The position numbers and the translations under genes are program-made. The notes under the pieces were generated by a model that was not told the origin of the DNA, did not search any database, and saw only the letters and a list, made by a program, of their open reading frames with translations. Shown piece by piece: positions 1 to 9,081 of a DNA stretch of 17,031 nucleotides (the first letter of the stretch is position 1; every line of letters starts with the position of its first letter). Origin of the DNA: Collybiopsis luxurians FD-317 M1 (lineage: Eukaryota > Basidiomycota > Agaricomycetes > Agaricales > Omphalotaceae); the NCBI GenBank assembly GCA_000827265.1, contig KN834764.1, forward strand, positions 179,235 to 196,265, read 5' to 3'.

Positions 1-1
1 C

Positions 2-505
2 AAGAAGGTACTTGGGGATAACCACCCTGATACATTGACTTCCATGGCCAATCTTGCAAATACATACAGTTCACTTGAGAAATTTAATGCTGCTGAACAG
101 CTTCAGGAGGAGGCACTTTCTTTGTCCAAGAAAGTACTTGGGGATAACCACCCTCATACATTGCCTTTTATGGCCAATCTTGCAAGTACATACAGGTCAC
201 TTGGGAAGTTTAATGCTGCTGAACAGCTTCAGGAGGAGGTCTTTTCTTTGTCCAAGAAAGTACTTGGGAATAATCACCCTGATACATTGACTTCCATGGC
301 CAATCTTGCAAGTACATACAGATCACCTGGGAAGTTTAATGCTGCTGAACAGCTTGCGAAGGAGGTGCTTTCTTTGCACCCCAAAGTTCTTAGAGATAGT
401 CACTCTGATTCCTTGGCCTCTATGAGCAATCTTGCTGTCACATATAATGTAGTTGGAAAATCAAATTCAGGTGAACACCTTCCTGAGGAGATACTTTCAA
501 TAGGG
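2..505 (+). repeat. 126-bp TPR-coding tandem repeat, 4 units
   Basis: Units run 2-127, 128-253, 254-379 and 380-505, each 126 bp (42 codons), in frame. Units 1-3 differ by only a few bases; unit 4 and the partial fifth unit from 506 are clearly diverged. Each full unit encodes one TPR helix pair. Similarity in silent positions points to recent duplication or gene conversion in the interior, with decay at the 3' edge. Confidence 0.95.
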
Positions 506-1384
506 AAGGGGAAACTAAGGGATAATCCTCCTAACACATTGCACTCCATGGTAACACATTCTCCCTCATCCATATTACATGATGATCCTTTATCATCAAA
601 TCATATTTACCTCACAGATGTTACTCATGCTATGCAAGTGGAGGCAGTTTCTTCATTCCCACAGCCACCAGCTATCTCTCAACCCCTGCAAGAAGCACCT
701 AATAATGATCTGAACCATCAGTTTCCAGAATTGGTCAATGCCAAAGCTCAGCAACAAGGCACAAGTACTGTTCCAACTCCCAATGATGTATGTTGCATTA
801 TTTATCCCAGGCCAGCCACAACATGGCTAGTCAATAATCAGGACTGGGTTATGGAGGCAGAAAGGCATAAAGTTCACATTTACAGTGATGTATGGGTAAC
901 AGAGGATGGTGTTCTGGAGCCCATGGTGAAATTATCTGGGCCTCGGAACTTTGATGTTGTTGCCTTTGCAAGTGCATTAGTGAAATGTTGTGGATTCAAA
1001 GTTATGCTGCAGTTTCAGGACTCCCCACAGACAGATGAAGATGAGAACAAGGATGGTAATGATCTTGGGATGGGAGTTGGAAATGTCAACACAGGGGCAG
1101 ATGAAGCTGTAGAAGGTAATGATGGAAATGACCATGAGGATTCTAGTGAAGCCAGAGAGGGAAATGAAAGGATGAGTGACAGGGATCCAGGTATAACTAG
1201 TATGGACAACAATAATGGTGGTGCTGGTGGGGGCAACAGGGATGAAAATGACAATAAAGATGCAGGTAAATCTGAAGGGGGAGGTGGGGGTAGAGGTGCA
1301 GGCAATGTGAGTGGGCATGGAGGGAATGGGCCACAAAGCAGTAATAACTCCGATAGGCAAGCTTCAGCTTTCTTGAACTTATAA
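2..1384 (+). CDS. NLR-type TPR protein, C-terminal part (5' end outside window)
   Basis: The frame is open from the first bases, so the gene begins upstream; 460 residues are visible. It starts with four 42-residue TPR units (consensus around NHPDTLTSMANLASTY and LGKFNAAEQLQEE), then a fifth degenerate unit. A Ser/Pro-rich linker follows. Next comes a compact segment at 785-1020 with Trp and Cys (IIYPRPATTWLVNNQDW), then an acidic, Gly/Asn/Asp-rich disordered tail to the TAA at 1382-1384. TPRs of this kinesin-light-chain-like type are ligand or partner-binding arrays in fungal STAND/NB-ARC proteins. The repeats are almost identical to those of the gene at 14928-17031, so the two are paralogs in the same orientation and the missing 5' half probably encodes NB-ARC. 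The stop may be a nonsense change: the same frame reopens at 1385 and leads into the module at 1417-2639. Confidence 0.8.
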   Translation, partial: KKVLGDNHPDTLTSMANLANTYSSLEKFNAAEQLQEEALSLSKKVLGDNHPHTLPFMANLASTYRSLGKFNAAEQLQEEVFSLSKKVLGNNHPDTLTSMANLASTYRSPGKFNAAEQLAKEVLSLHPKVLRDSHSDSLASMSNLAVTYNVVGKSNSGEHLPEEILSIGKGKLRDNPPNTLHSMVTHSPSSILHDDPLSSNHIYLTDVTHAMQVEAVSSFPQPPAISQPLQEAPNNDLNHQFPELVNAKAQQQGTSTVPTPNDVCCIIYPRPATTWLVNNQDWVMEAERHKVHIYSDVWVTEDGVLEPMVKLSGPRNFDVVAFASALVKCCGFKVMLQFQDSPQTDEDENKDGNDLGMGVGNVNTGADEAVEGNDGNDHEDSSEAREGNERMSDRDPGITSMDNNNGGAGGGNRDENDNKDAGKSEGGGGGRGAGNVSGHGGNGPQSSNNSDRQASAFLNL

Positions 1385-1416
1385 TTGCTGCATATTTATT
1401 CAACTATTTCTGATAG

Positions 1417-2639
1417 TCCATGTATTGAAACTGGGATGAATTGGACTTTTCAATTAGACACAGAGGATCTTTGGGCATTTTATACAAAATTAAAGTTCAC
1501 GGTACAGTTTTTCTCTCCCTTATAATCTGATAAATGCAATTTACCCCATCATAGTTTAACAAAAGAGCAGAGCTTGGTGCCCAAGGAATGGAAAGCTACC
1601 TTCAATGTTATAAAGGTTCTTGCGCAATTCAAATGAAGGAGAGTGGAAAGTTTTGGCAGTTGGAAACGGGATTGGTACATATTTGGGTAAGCCAAAATGC
1701 AAACTCATTTGATTTGTAAGTGATCTATTGTTTGATTGACTTGCTAGTTCGTTTGACATTCTTTGCAGAAAAAGCTCCCATGCACATTTAAATGCTGCCA
1801 GACAAAGCCAAGATGGGTATAATCTTAGTGCAGGGGGAGCAGTTAGTGGAACAGGGCTGAGCGGTTCATTAAGCGGAGGGATCAGCCATAGCGTGACCAC
1901 TCAAAGATTACGACCATTTTACACTCTATCTGCAGCTGCCAGGAATGAACACAAAGATCTGGGTCAAGCTCTGCAGGTTGTTCGAGAACCCGGCAAGGGT
2001 GTCTTAACAGGAACACCAGAGCTTGAACTTGACCTAGCTGTTTCCAAGACTACAAAGGTGAACCGTTCTTCATGATTAAATAAAAGAACAAAAAATAGAT
2101 AATGGTGTTTTTATAGGATGAACCCATCAGCATGAATATTGAAACTTACTGGAGAGTGATTCCGGTGAAAAAAAAGTCAAACCGGAATAGCAACACTGTA
2201 TCATTCAAGTCAGTTGAAGCACTATTCATTTGCCATCAGGTGTATTACCTTTTTCTCTTTTTCTTTCCCTAAGTCTAACTGATTCATGAAGCTAGTGATA
2301 CCTAATATATTCAAGTTTTCCTCTTACAGTTACAAAGATGAAGCTTTTGGGAGACCAGATGAGACTCATCTGAAGCCGAAGCCGATTTTTCTTGGCCCTA
2401 GAATAGCAGCACACACTGTTGAACATAAGGTACGGGCAGGTGCAAAAACTCGCTCTATCCAAAAGTGGAGTGAGATTTTTGGCTCAGACAAGAAAATACT
2501 CTCTCTTGATATGATCCTGTTTCAATATGAAAATGGAGAGAGCATCTGGGAGGAATACCAGCTTGAATGGCAGAACATACCCAATCCTCATACTCTGCTA
2601 GAGCGGCCGGGGCGATTTCTATCAAACTTCCATTTTTGA
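1417..2639 (+). pseudogene. Unrecognised C-terminal module in several exons, probably once joined to the TPR gene
   Basis: Downstream of the TPR gene the same strand keeps coding character with fungal-size introns. A first block at 1417-1501 (LDTEDLWAFYTKLKF) is followed by a likely intron at 1502-1554, then a block to 1686 and an intron at 1687-1768 (GTAAGC...TTTGCAG). The next exons are consistent: 1769-2057, intron 2058-2116, 2117-2239, intron 2240-2291 with branch site CTAAC, and 2292-2639 ending in TGA. The last three exons join in frame and give about 250 residues: a Gly/Ser-rich start, then a mixed polar and hydrophobic region with YWRVIP, SYSYKDEAFGRP and ENGESIWEEYQLEWQ. I do not recognise the family. 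Upstream, the TAA at 1382 and TGA at 1634 lie in the frame that would be needed, and I found no intron that removes them. So this is either a disrupted gene end or a separate gene with an unidentified start. Confidence 0.55.
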
Positions 2640-3450
2640 GTTAGAGAAGTAGCATTTCCAATGGTATTCCCGATTATGGTTGTTCTTTCATAGTGTATTT
2701 GAATTAGCTCAATCAAACATGTGGTAACTTTCAGTTCCATACTCACAATAACTATGGCCATTTTAAGCTGGAATCATTGTATAGAGTTTCAACACTGGAA
2801 CCTTAGTATTTTAACTTTATTGGCTATAACTTGTAAGTTCTAGGTACTGGACAGGGACAATATACTTAAGTGATGTTCTGATTTTTCACTTACATGGAGA
2901 TGGGGGTGTGTGATTAGTGGCATATCTGCAAACAATGCTATTATACAGATCACCTCAAAATAAAAAGTCATAAATTGATCACAATTTCATTGATACTGCA
3001 AGTATGAATAATAATCATTTACTTGCTTTATCAAAAGCTCACCCCTAAGGACATCTTGACAGTGGGTAAAGTATAGACTGAGGCTCTGCAATATGCAGGC
3101 CCAGTTCAGTCAGGGTTGGCTCTAGCTATGTCTAACTTGCAGGGACGGGCCGTTATGCTGCACACGTGGCATGTAGGAGTCCAGATGCTCATATATACGA
3201 GAGAGGTGCACTGTCTGATTTCTGATACACGGCATTGCAGTGGATGTGGCATGACTTTCAGATTAGTGATCACCTGGAAGACATCAGATCAGCTCCACTG
3301 TTTTTTACTGCTCATAATTCCATTAAGGCATGACTATTCTACCATAAAAAAAGGTGGTTTCCATGGAAGAACTGGGGTCCAAGATATCCTACTTCAATTA
3401 ACTGAGTCTGGGGCTATATTTTGCACCATACAAGTGGTTTCTGTTGTCCT
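2640..3450. other. Intergenic, nothing recognised
   Basis: AT-rich sequence with no convincing coding region, RNA gene or element ends. An open frame at 3116-3469 lacks any family resemblance and runs into the palindrome that follows, so I do not treat it as a gene. Confidence 0.5.
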
Positions 3451-4099
3451 TACAGTAGGCCGGAACTGAGCTATCTTGGGCAATATGTTCAGTGAAAATT
3501 GTGTAGTTGATTATATGATATGTTGGCATGAATTTCACAGAAAAATAAAATTGAATATTGTTCAAGAATATTAGTGGGATTCAAGCACCATGTCATGAGA
3601 AACAAAGATTAATTTTCACATGTGATCTTTGTTCTATTTCTTGCAAAATAAGAAAAGTATTTTGTGGGCACTTTGTGTTGCCCAGAGCCTTGGCAACAGT
3701 ACCGGGCAAGAAACTGGGGACATTGATTACATACTCCTGGATTGATATGTCTATTGAAGCCGACTTTTTGGTATCGAGATGATGGGGTGCCGGATATCAA
3801 TGGATAGATTTTGGCTCAAATGATTGATCTGGGATTGTGTAATCTATCTCCCCAGTTTCTTGCCCAGTGACTCTGGGCGACACAAAGTGCCCGCAAAATA
3901 TTCTTCTTATTTCGGAAGAAGTAGCTACACGTGAAAATTGATCTTTGTTTCTCATGAAATGATGCTTGAATCCCACTGAGTTTCTCGGAAGAAATTCAAA
4001 CTTAATTTTCTGTGAGATTCATGCCAACATATGATATAATGAACTTCACAATTTTCACTGAACATCACACCCAAGATAGTCCAGTCCCGTCCTACTGTT
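3451..4099. repeat. Large imperfect palindrome (inverted repeat, arms about 255-270 bp)
   Basis: The left arm, about 3451-3721, is matched by the reverse complement of about 3846-4099. Shared stretches include TCAGTGAAAATTGTG, ATATGTTGGCATGAAT, GTGGGATTCAAGCA and GGGCACTTTGTGT. Weaker pairing continues inward toward 3740/3820 and outward toward about 3360/4210. The left arm has a roughly 11-base insertion near 3695. The arms differ at many positions, so the structure is old. It could be a fold-back transposon, two inverted copies of a repeat, or a decayed TIR element. I saw no clear target duplication and no transposase. Confidence 0.85.
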
Positions 4100-5456
4100 A
4101 CCCTTCTGAACATATATAATTCTCCAAATGCCCTATATTCCCTAGCCTATCAAATTTTTACGAGCATATTTATTGTTGCTTCAGTAAGTCCAAACTGTTT
4201 TTCCACCGTACCTTTCATGAACAGATTTCCCACGGATGGTATCCTATTAAGGACCACTTCGTTGGTCAGCACCTTGCTTGTAATGTTCGTGTAGATTTAA
4301 TGTGAACCATGAGACATATTCTGAAAAGTGTATACTCATGTAAACTCTAGGCTCAGTCTCGCTCGGGGCGTCGCTGCGCTCCACCCACTCACTCTCTTCG
4401 CATGGGTCTACTCCATCGTTGCAAACATTTCCCAGCGTGTTGTGTAACAGACAGGCCGCGCAACTTAGTGAGTGGGAAAACTGTGTACGTAAGCAATATA
4501 TATCCCATCAGAGCAAACTTATGTTTCGAAGCAGAATAGACCTTGCAAGCAAGGTGACAGTGGTTGTCATTTTGGTTGACATATTCAACAGTTCAATGAT
4601 TGAGTCCTTCCATCTCAATCAGACCTTGGAAGGTTCTCGCAGGGACCCGGATGGCTATAGTTCAAGGATCATCCAATGAAACTGTGGAAGGGTTCATCTG
4701 GAATGAATATCTCTAGAAGCTAATTGGAGTACTTGGCCCATCATTGACCAGTTATATAAGTATTCATTTAGGTGTAACATACTTTCAGCCAAGATACACC
4801 CTCTCAATTGTACATCCAAGGACGGGCTCACTGTAGCAATAACCTGCCCTCCTTAACCTATCACACACACAGAGGTGCTCATACATGCTGTGCACATAAG
4901 GCAGCATGGAATGTTCAATTCCTACTAATTCAATATGGTCGATGTATCTCCTGGAATTCAAGGTCAACAACTTACAGGTGACAGGTCCAGTAAGAATAGA
5001 GGTCTAGTAAGCCTCACAGATGGAGCAAATCTCAGTCCATTCCTTAACTGAGGCTAATTCTACACTGGTATCCTAGTCGCCGATGTAAGTACAACAGCGA
5101 AGCAAAAGACCTTAAATAGAGATAATATGAGTTAGCGAGGAAACTTGCAAAATTTCTGAGTACTTATGTTTAGCGCGCATCCGTCTAGCTCCATCAATGG
5201 CTCATCTCTCACGAGACAATTTTCAGGTGACAATTTCCCAAAAGAATCATAATGGGGGATTTGAGGAAAGAAAGAAAGAAATTCAACTTAATCTTGTCCA
5301 AACCTGAACAAAGCTCACCAGAGGGAAATACCTGATGTACCTCTTTGCACTTACCACATCAACTTGTGAACTCTCATAATTTATTCAATGCCATTATGTT
5401 TACTTGTGAATACTGCATCACGAATGCAGTGGCTGCTGGTGGCAATGGATTTTGCT
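4100..5456. other. Intergenic, no gene recognised
   Basis: No coding region with family resemblance was found on either strand. A short inverted repeat (CCCACTCACT at 4384-4393 and AGTGAGTGGG at 4467-4476) sits in a locally GC-rich patch at 4350-4475. A diverged copy of sequence at 9966-10170 lies at about 4914-5100. The rest is AT-rich and featureless to my reading. Confidence 0.5.
4914..5100. repeat. Diverged direct repeat, copy A (partner at 9966-10170)
   Basis: The two copies share blocks in the same order and orientation: ATTCAATATGG, then CAAGGTCARCAACTTACA, then GCCTCACA, then a weaker match around TAAGTACA. On the minus strand the second block carries a GTAAGTTG splice-donor-like sequence in both copies. 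Their origin is unknown: an old transposon fragment or conserved upstream DNA of minus-strand genes would both fit. Confidence 0.5.
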
Positions 5457-5678
5457 TTATTTCCTTAAAAATCTCATAGAAGTTTCAGTGCATGCCTTCT
5501 TTAGCTGTGGCCCTTTCCTTTTAGACAGAGCCAGTTCAAGTTGGTCTTCATTGAAGGAGTCATCAATGGAACGTGGTGCTCTTTGCTTTCGAGGTTCATT
5601 GAGTATAAGACTTGGATCAGGCCTACCATGTTTGCCACCTGGAGGCATTATAGGAGGGTGAACACAAGAAAAAAACAA
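5457..5678 (-). CDS. Orphan short ORF, Lys/Arg-rich, unknown
   Basis: The frame is open over 73 codons; an internal ATG gives about 63 residues. The composition is polar and basic, with NEPRKQRAPRSIDDSFNEDQ and a KRKGPQLKK stretch that resembles a nuclear localisation signal. It lies 3' of the minus-strand TPR pseudogene but is out of phase with it, and no intron clearly joins them. I do not recognise a family. It may be a fragment of an unrelated gene, a transposon remnant or chance; the amino-acid composition is the only argument for it. Confidence 0.25.
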   Translation of the reverse strand: MFFSCVHPPIMPPGGKHGRPDPSLILNEPRKQRAPRSIDDSFNEDQLELALSKRKGPQLKKACTETSMRFLRK

Positions 5679-5921
5679 CGAAGTTTTGTCCTCCCTGGAA
5701 TTTGCTTCTGCTCACGCCACTGTACAGTTTTGGCAATGGGTGGCATCACATGGCCTTATGTCATCTGCCATCCAATGCACTGTCAGACCCAACTTTTTAA
5801 TTCCTCCAATGTCGGCAATGGAAAAGCTGCTTCACATTTCAGTGGATGGCTGGTTAAATAAATGTCCTTAGGACATGCATCAATGTATTTTCACACATAC
5901 TCCGCCCACTGTAATTGCTGG

Positions 5922-6594
5922 TCACAACTTACCAGAATGTTCGCATTTAGAACAGGGTTTGGCCCCAATTTTTTCAAATGCATATTTTGCCTCAGAACTG
6001 GCTTCAGGATATCTGTTTTTTCGCTGAGAGATATCACCCAATCTTTGGAAACAGTGTGCAGCACCAAGCTGGTCCCCAGTTTGTTCACATGCATTCTTTG
6101 CCTCTGTAAGCATTTGTTTGGCTTCCAGGTATTTAGTCTCCATTCCAGAAATATCACCCGGTCTTTGAAGACAGTTTGCAGCACCATGATGGTCTCCAAT
6201 CCTTTTGAATACAATTTTTGCTTGTACAAGTATTTCTCAGTCTTCAGGGTATTTATTCTCCATCCAATGGATATTCCCCCTGCTTTGAAGACACTGTGCA
6301 GCTCCAAGCTGATGCCCCGTTCTTTCAAAGGTATATTTTGCCTCAGAAATTACGTCTCTAGCTTCAGAATATCTATTTGTTATCCGAGAAAAATCTTCTA
6401 GTCTTAACCAGCACATTTCAGCCCCCAAGTGGTTTCCCAATCTCTTCAACTGCAACTTTTACCCTCGAAAGCATATCCCTAGCTTCATTCAAGTTGCTCT
6501 CCCAAAAAATCTCACCCAACCCTGTCAGCATTCAATCCTACCTTTCATCTCCCAATCTGGAGGAATACTGGGGCTGACTATGTTCAATGTAACT
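5922..6594 (-). pseudogene. TPR block of the degraded NLR gene
   Basis: From about 6530 down, the minus strand reads GLGEIFWESNLNEARDML and continues into helix pairs with the pattern LGAAQCLQSRGNIHW...RYSEARDVISEAKYTFERTG, a standard TPR register of about 40 residues. One extra base near 6428 shifts the frame. A TGA at 6237-6239 interrupts an otherwise unbroken frame where homologous positions in neighbouring repeats have a sense codon. Another damaged stretch lies near 6540-6560. The last repeat ends at the stop at 5922, after which a GTAAGT at about 5936 may be an old splice donor. About five TPR units are visible. Confidence 0.8.
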
Positions 6595-6857
6595 TGTTGT
6601 GGATTTCATGTTGAGTGCAAGTGCAAGCTATGAAGCTTGTAGAAGCTTGTAGAACATTATAGAATATTCTCTTAATTTCTATATTATTCTGTACTCTTTG
6701 CCTTATTCATCTATGAACATTAGTCAGATACTTACAGTAGATACTCACAGTACTTACTGGAACATTCTAGATACTATGTGCTTAGGTATATAAGGCTCAA
6801 GCAAGAGCCTACACTAACAAGTCCATTATTCACTCTCATAACCCATTATCCACAATA
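6595..6857 (+). mobile_element. Solo LTR 1 (263 bp), Copia/Ty1-like size
   Basis: It begins TGTTGTGG and ends CCACAATA, a terminal inverted repeat with one mismatch. It is flanked by a perfect 5-bp duplication, TAACT, at 6590-6594 and 6858-6862. A TATA box (GTATATAAGG) at about 6786 is followed by a small hairpin (GGCTC...GAGCC). No primer-binding site, gag or pol follows, so it is a solo LTR left by recombination. It sits in the degraded NLR gene, probably in an intron between the arm region and the TPRs. Confidence 0.8.
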
Positions 6858-7004
6858 TAACTTGCATCCTTTCTATCCCTTGTCTGGCATGACTTAACTT
6901 GCCCATCCATCTCAACATGTCTGATTCTTTAAATTCCAGGTTTACTTACCTTTCATATTCCCCAGGACCTGACTGTGCCAAAGCAACATCAATTAATGAT
7001 ATTG

Positions 7005-7607
7005 TCACAGGAACTTTAAGTATTTACTATAGGCAGTTACTAAGTTACATGCTTCCAGGTGTGTATGTTTCACTGCCATATCAAGCTGTTTTCCAATCAC
7101 ATTTACAATGTTTATGATGTGCAATTCAATAATATCTTGACTATTGCTTCCACTTGGCCCGAATTCCTACAATAATTCCAGATAATATTCACCCATTTGA
7201 CTTAAATGCTCTTCCTCTGCTGGGTACATTTTCTGCATATATTCCCAAATCATAGGTGACAACAATTTTACTGATGTGCTCTCCTGATACATTAAGGCAA
7301 ACTCCATGAGGCGCACTACTAATATTTCCACAATAATTTCATATCATGATGCTGGAAACACTTTGTCCCACTGCTCCTGCCATGCTGGTAGTCCATTTGG
7401 AAGGTATGATAAAATTGGAAGTAGGCTGGTACATTCTGGGAGTTGATCTTCCAGCATATTAAGGGACAGATCTATTGAAATAGCAACACTTGTCAGCTGA
7501 TTCTCTCTCTGTCCATTTTCAGCATTATTGTCTCATGTGCTTTCCAAATTTTGACCAACTTATCTAATGATTCCGAGCTGTGCAATTAGGAGAATTGGAA
7601 GACTCAT
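7005..7607 (-). pseudogene. ARC / winged-helix block of the degraded NLR gene
   Basis: The minus strand reads MSLPILLIAQLGI (the position of the GLPLA-type ARC motif in fungal NLRs). After a shift it reads LDKLVKIWKAHETIMLKM, and after another shift SVAISIDLSLN...LPECTSLLPILSYLPNGLPAW, which fits the helix after ARC1 and the start of the winged-helix domain in this family. It continues through VKLLSPMIWEYMQKMYPAEEEHL and a long helical region to the stop at 7005-7007. In-frame TGA and TAG codons occur near 7343 and 7165. A further exon-like piece, about 6950-7005, reads ISLIDVALAQSG and ends at a GTAAGT donor at 6949. Family assignment rests on pattern recognition of these motifs and was not backed by a search. 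Confidence 0.75.
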
Positions 7608-7622
7608 CAGGAAAAATACCTA

Positions 7623-7800
7623 CAGCCCAGGTTGTTCAGGGACACCCCCCAAATCCTAGGCAGCTTTGAGGTGCCCTGGGATCTCTGGGCTTCTCTGAGT
7701 ATCTCTGAGAGCACTCCAGAGATGCCCAGAGATCCCAGAGATCCCAGGGCACCTCAATGCTGCTAACATATGGGGGGGTGTCCTGGGACAACCTGGGCTG
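7623..7800. mobile_element. Palindromic MITE / fold-back element, 178 bp
   Basis: The element begins CAGCCCAGGTTGT and ends with its inverse, ACAACCTGGGCTG. The arms pair almost to the centre, sharing TTGAGGTGCCCTGGGATCTC and a run of six or seven C next to GACA. There is no coding capacity. A target duplication is not evident (TA before, AG after). It lies inside the degraded NLR gene, next to solo LTR 3. Confidence 0.8.
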
Positions 7801-7879
7801 AGAACTAGTTTTGCTGATGGAGGCAGTCCATTCAATCTCTTCTTGTCAGTTAGAAGCTTGAAGCCTGCTGCTGGTAAAG

Positions 7880-8228
7880 TATTAGAGGTCAGGGCTTGAG
7901 AATGGTATAGCTGGAAGTGCACACAGTATTAAGATGATCACACAAATCAAGAGGGGGGAAAGCACCACTGAATTGTTTGTGTATGTGGGTGGCTTTATAT
8001 ACAAGTACATAGGGCTATACATAGTAGATCATTGGATAAGTAAAACAACAGATGGGAACTAGTAACTAAGTACCACGAGAACTAGTACACGAAAGTGGGT
8101 ATACAAGATAGAAACAATGTGAACTGAGATGAGACAGTACAAGATATAAGTACACTACAACAAAAGATAAACTGTTCCATAAATAGCTAACTAATTGTGC
8201 CTGTGCCAATATATTCAATATTCCAACA
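7880..8228 (-). mobile_element. Solo LTR 3 (349 bp), minus orientation
   Basis: Read on the minus strand it starts TGTTGGAA and ends CTCTAATA, with a TATA box (TGTATATAAAG) near 8000. A perfect 5-bp duplication, TAAAG on the plus strand, flanks it at 7875-7879 and 8229-8233. Its sequence is unlike LTR 1 and LTR 2, so it comes from another family. With the element removed, the flanks join into one stretch, which supports these ends. Confidence 0.75.
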
Positions 8229-8508
8229 TAAAGGGCTAATGCTGCCACACAACAGCTACTTGTGCCCTGTACAGTGGCACTTTGTGGCACTTATTTGTAC
8301 CTGGTGACTCAAATGCCTTGCAAATACCGCCGCCTTCTGGCTTAGTCTAGACTCTCAAGAAATGGTGATTTCATTGTGATGTAATTATGATGGAAACTGT
8401 GATGTATTGCCTCATTCAATTTGTATCATCAGAATTATGCCGTTAATATAAAATTGCCTGTTAAGGATCAGGCACAGATTTCACCACCATAAACACTCAA
8501 CATTTCAT

Positions 8509-8781
8509 TGTTGTGAGCCGACGCTTTGACCAGAACTAACAACTCCAGTAATACACTTATTAATATTTGTTCATATGTTACTCAGACAATTACTGCAGTA
8601 TTAGTGATGCATAGAACACTGTAGAACTAATACTCACCTCATAGATACTTCTAGAATATCTGCCGTAGAGTATATAAGGCCTGCTCTGGAGGCCAACAAT
8701 AATATAGACAATTACTTATCTTACCATCATCATTCCGAGCCTAACAGCTCAGAGGCCCCACTGCACACCTAACCCACAATA
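8509..8781 (+). mobile_element. Solo LTR 2 (273 bp), related end structure to LTR 1
   Basis: It begins TGTTGTGAG and ends CCCACAATA, with a TATA box (GTATATAAGGCC) at about 8671 followed by a GGCC...GGCC hairpin. The flanks are TTCAT at 8504-8508 and TCCAT at 8782-8786, a 5-bp duplication with one change. The ends and TATA-plus-hairpin layout match LTR 1, but the rest differs too much for the two to be the ends of one element. It splits the NB-ARC region of the dead NLR gene. Confidence 0.75.
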
Positions 8782-8806
8782 TCCATTACATTCCATGAAT
8801 TCATAG

Positions 8807-9030
8807 TCAACCTGCTTCTCCACCAAGTTTAACCCAATCCTTAGTTCCTGGACCATTTACAGCTCTCATAGTCACAATTACAGACACTGCTCTCTGCTCC
8901 ATTAGAGTGTCCACTAGATTTTCCACTGCAATTTGATCATCAGCCCCATTCCATGGTGTTTCAAAGTTATCCAGCACAAGCAGGATTGGCCTTTGAGCTG
9001 GAACCAAAAATGACTCCACATTATATTCAA
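8807..9030 (-). pseudogene. NB-ARC Walker B block of the degraded NLR gene
   Basis: The minus strand encodes about 73 residues containing RPILLVLDNFETPW, the hydrophobic beta strand plus Asp of Walker B in fungal STAND NTPases. It is followed by AVSVIVTMRAVNGPG, the next strand ending in an Arg (sensor-like, VTMR). It ends at a TGA at 8807-8809 just before solo LTR 2. Upstream, CTACTGACATAG ending at 9031 looks like a branch site plus splice acceptor, with a GTAAGA donor about 50 nt before it. The Walker A half that should precede it is not in the window. A further small piece on the other side of LTR 2 (about 8290-8380, AAVFARHLSHQ and FLESLD) continues the domain in broken frame. Confidence 0.8.
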
Positions 9031-9081
9031 CTATGTCAGTAGTCTAGATTAACATTGAAAATTTTGATGTCTTACTCATTA

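Noticed and set aside
2..505. TPR tandem repeat as a CRISPR-like array or plain minisatellite
   Set aside because: The 126-bp units are contiguous, in frame and encode TPR helices; there are no spacers.
1015..1360. Minus-strand ORFs opposite the acidic tail of the left gene
   Set aside because: They are shadows of the biased Gly/Asp/Asn codons on the plus strand.
1266..1416. An intron removing the TAA at 1382 to fuse the left gene with the downstream module
   Set aside because: GT sites at 1266, 1307 and 1341 were paired with the AG at 1416 and, for 1307, with nearer AGs. None gives the reading phase needed for the exon after 1417.
3116..3469. 117-codon plus-strand ORF
   Set aside because: It shows no family resemblance and ends in the arm of the inverted repeat. 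It has no intron context and is probably chance.
7656..7922. 88-codon minus-strand ORF
   Set aside because: Most of it is the palindromic MITE read through into LTR 3; the open frame follows from the low stop content of the palindrome.
6595..8781. LTR 1 and LTR 2 as the two ends of one retrotransposon
   Set aside because: Their internal sequences differ widely, each has its own 5-bp flanking duplication, and the DNA between them is NLR pseudogene plus other insertions with no gag, pol or primer-binding site.
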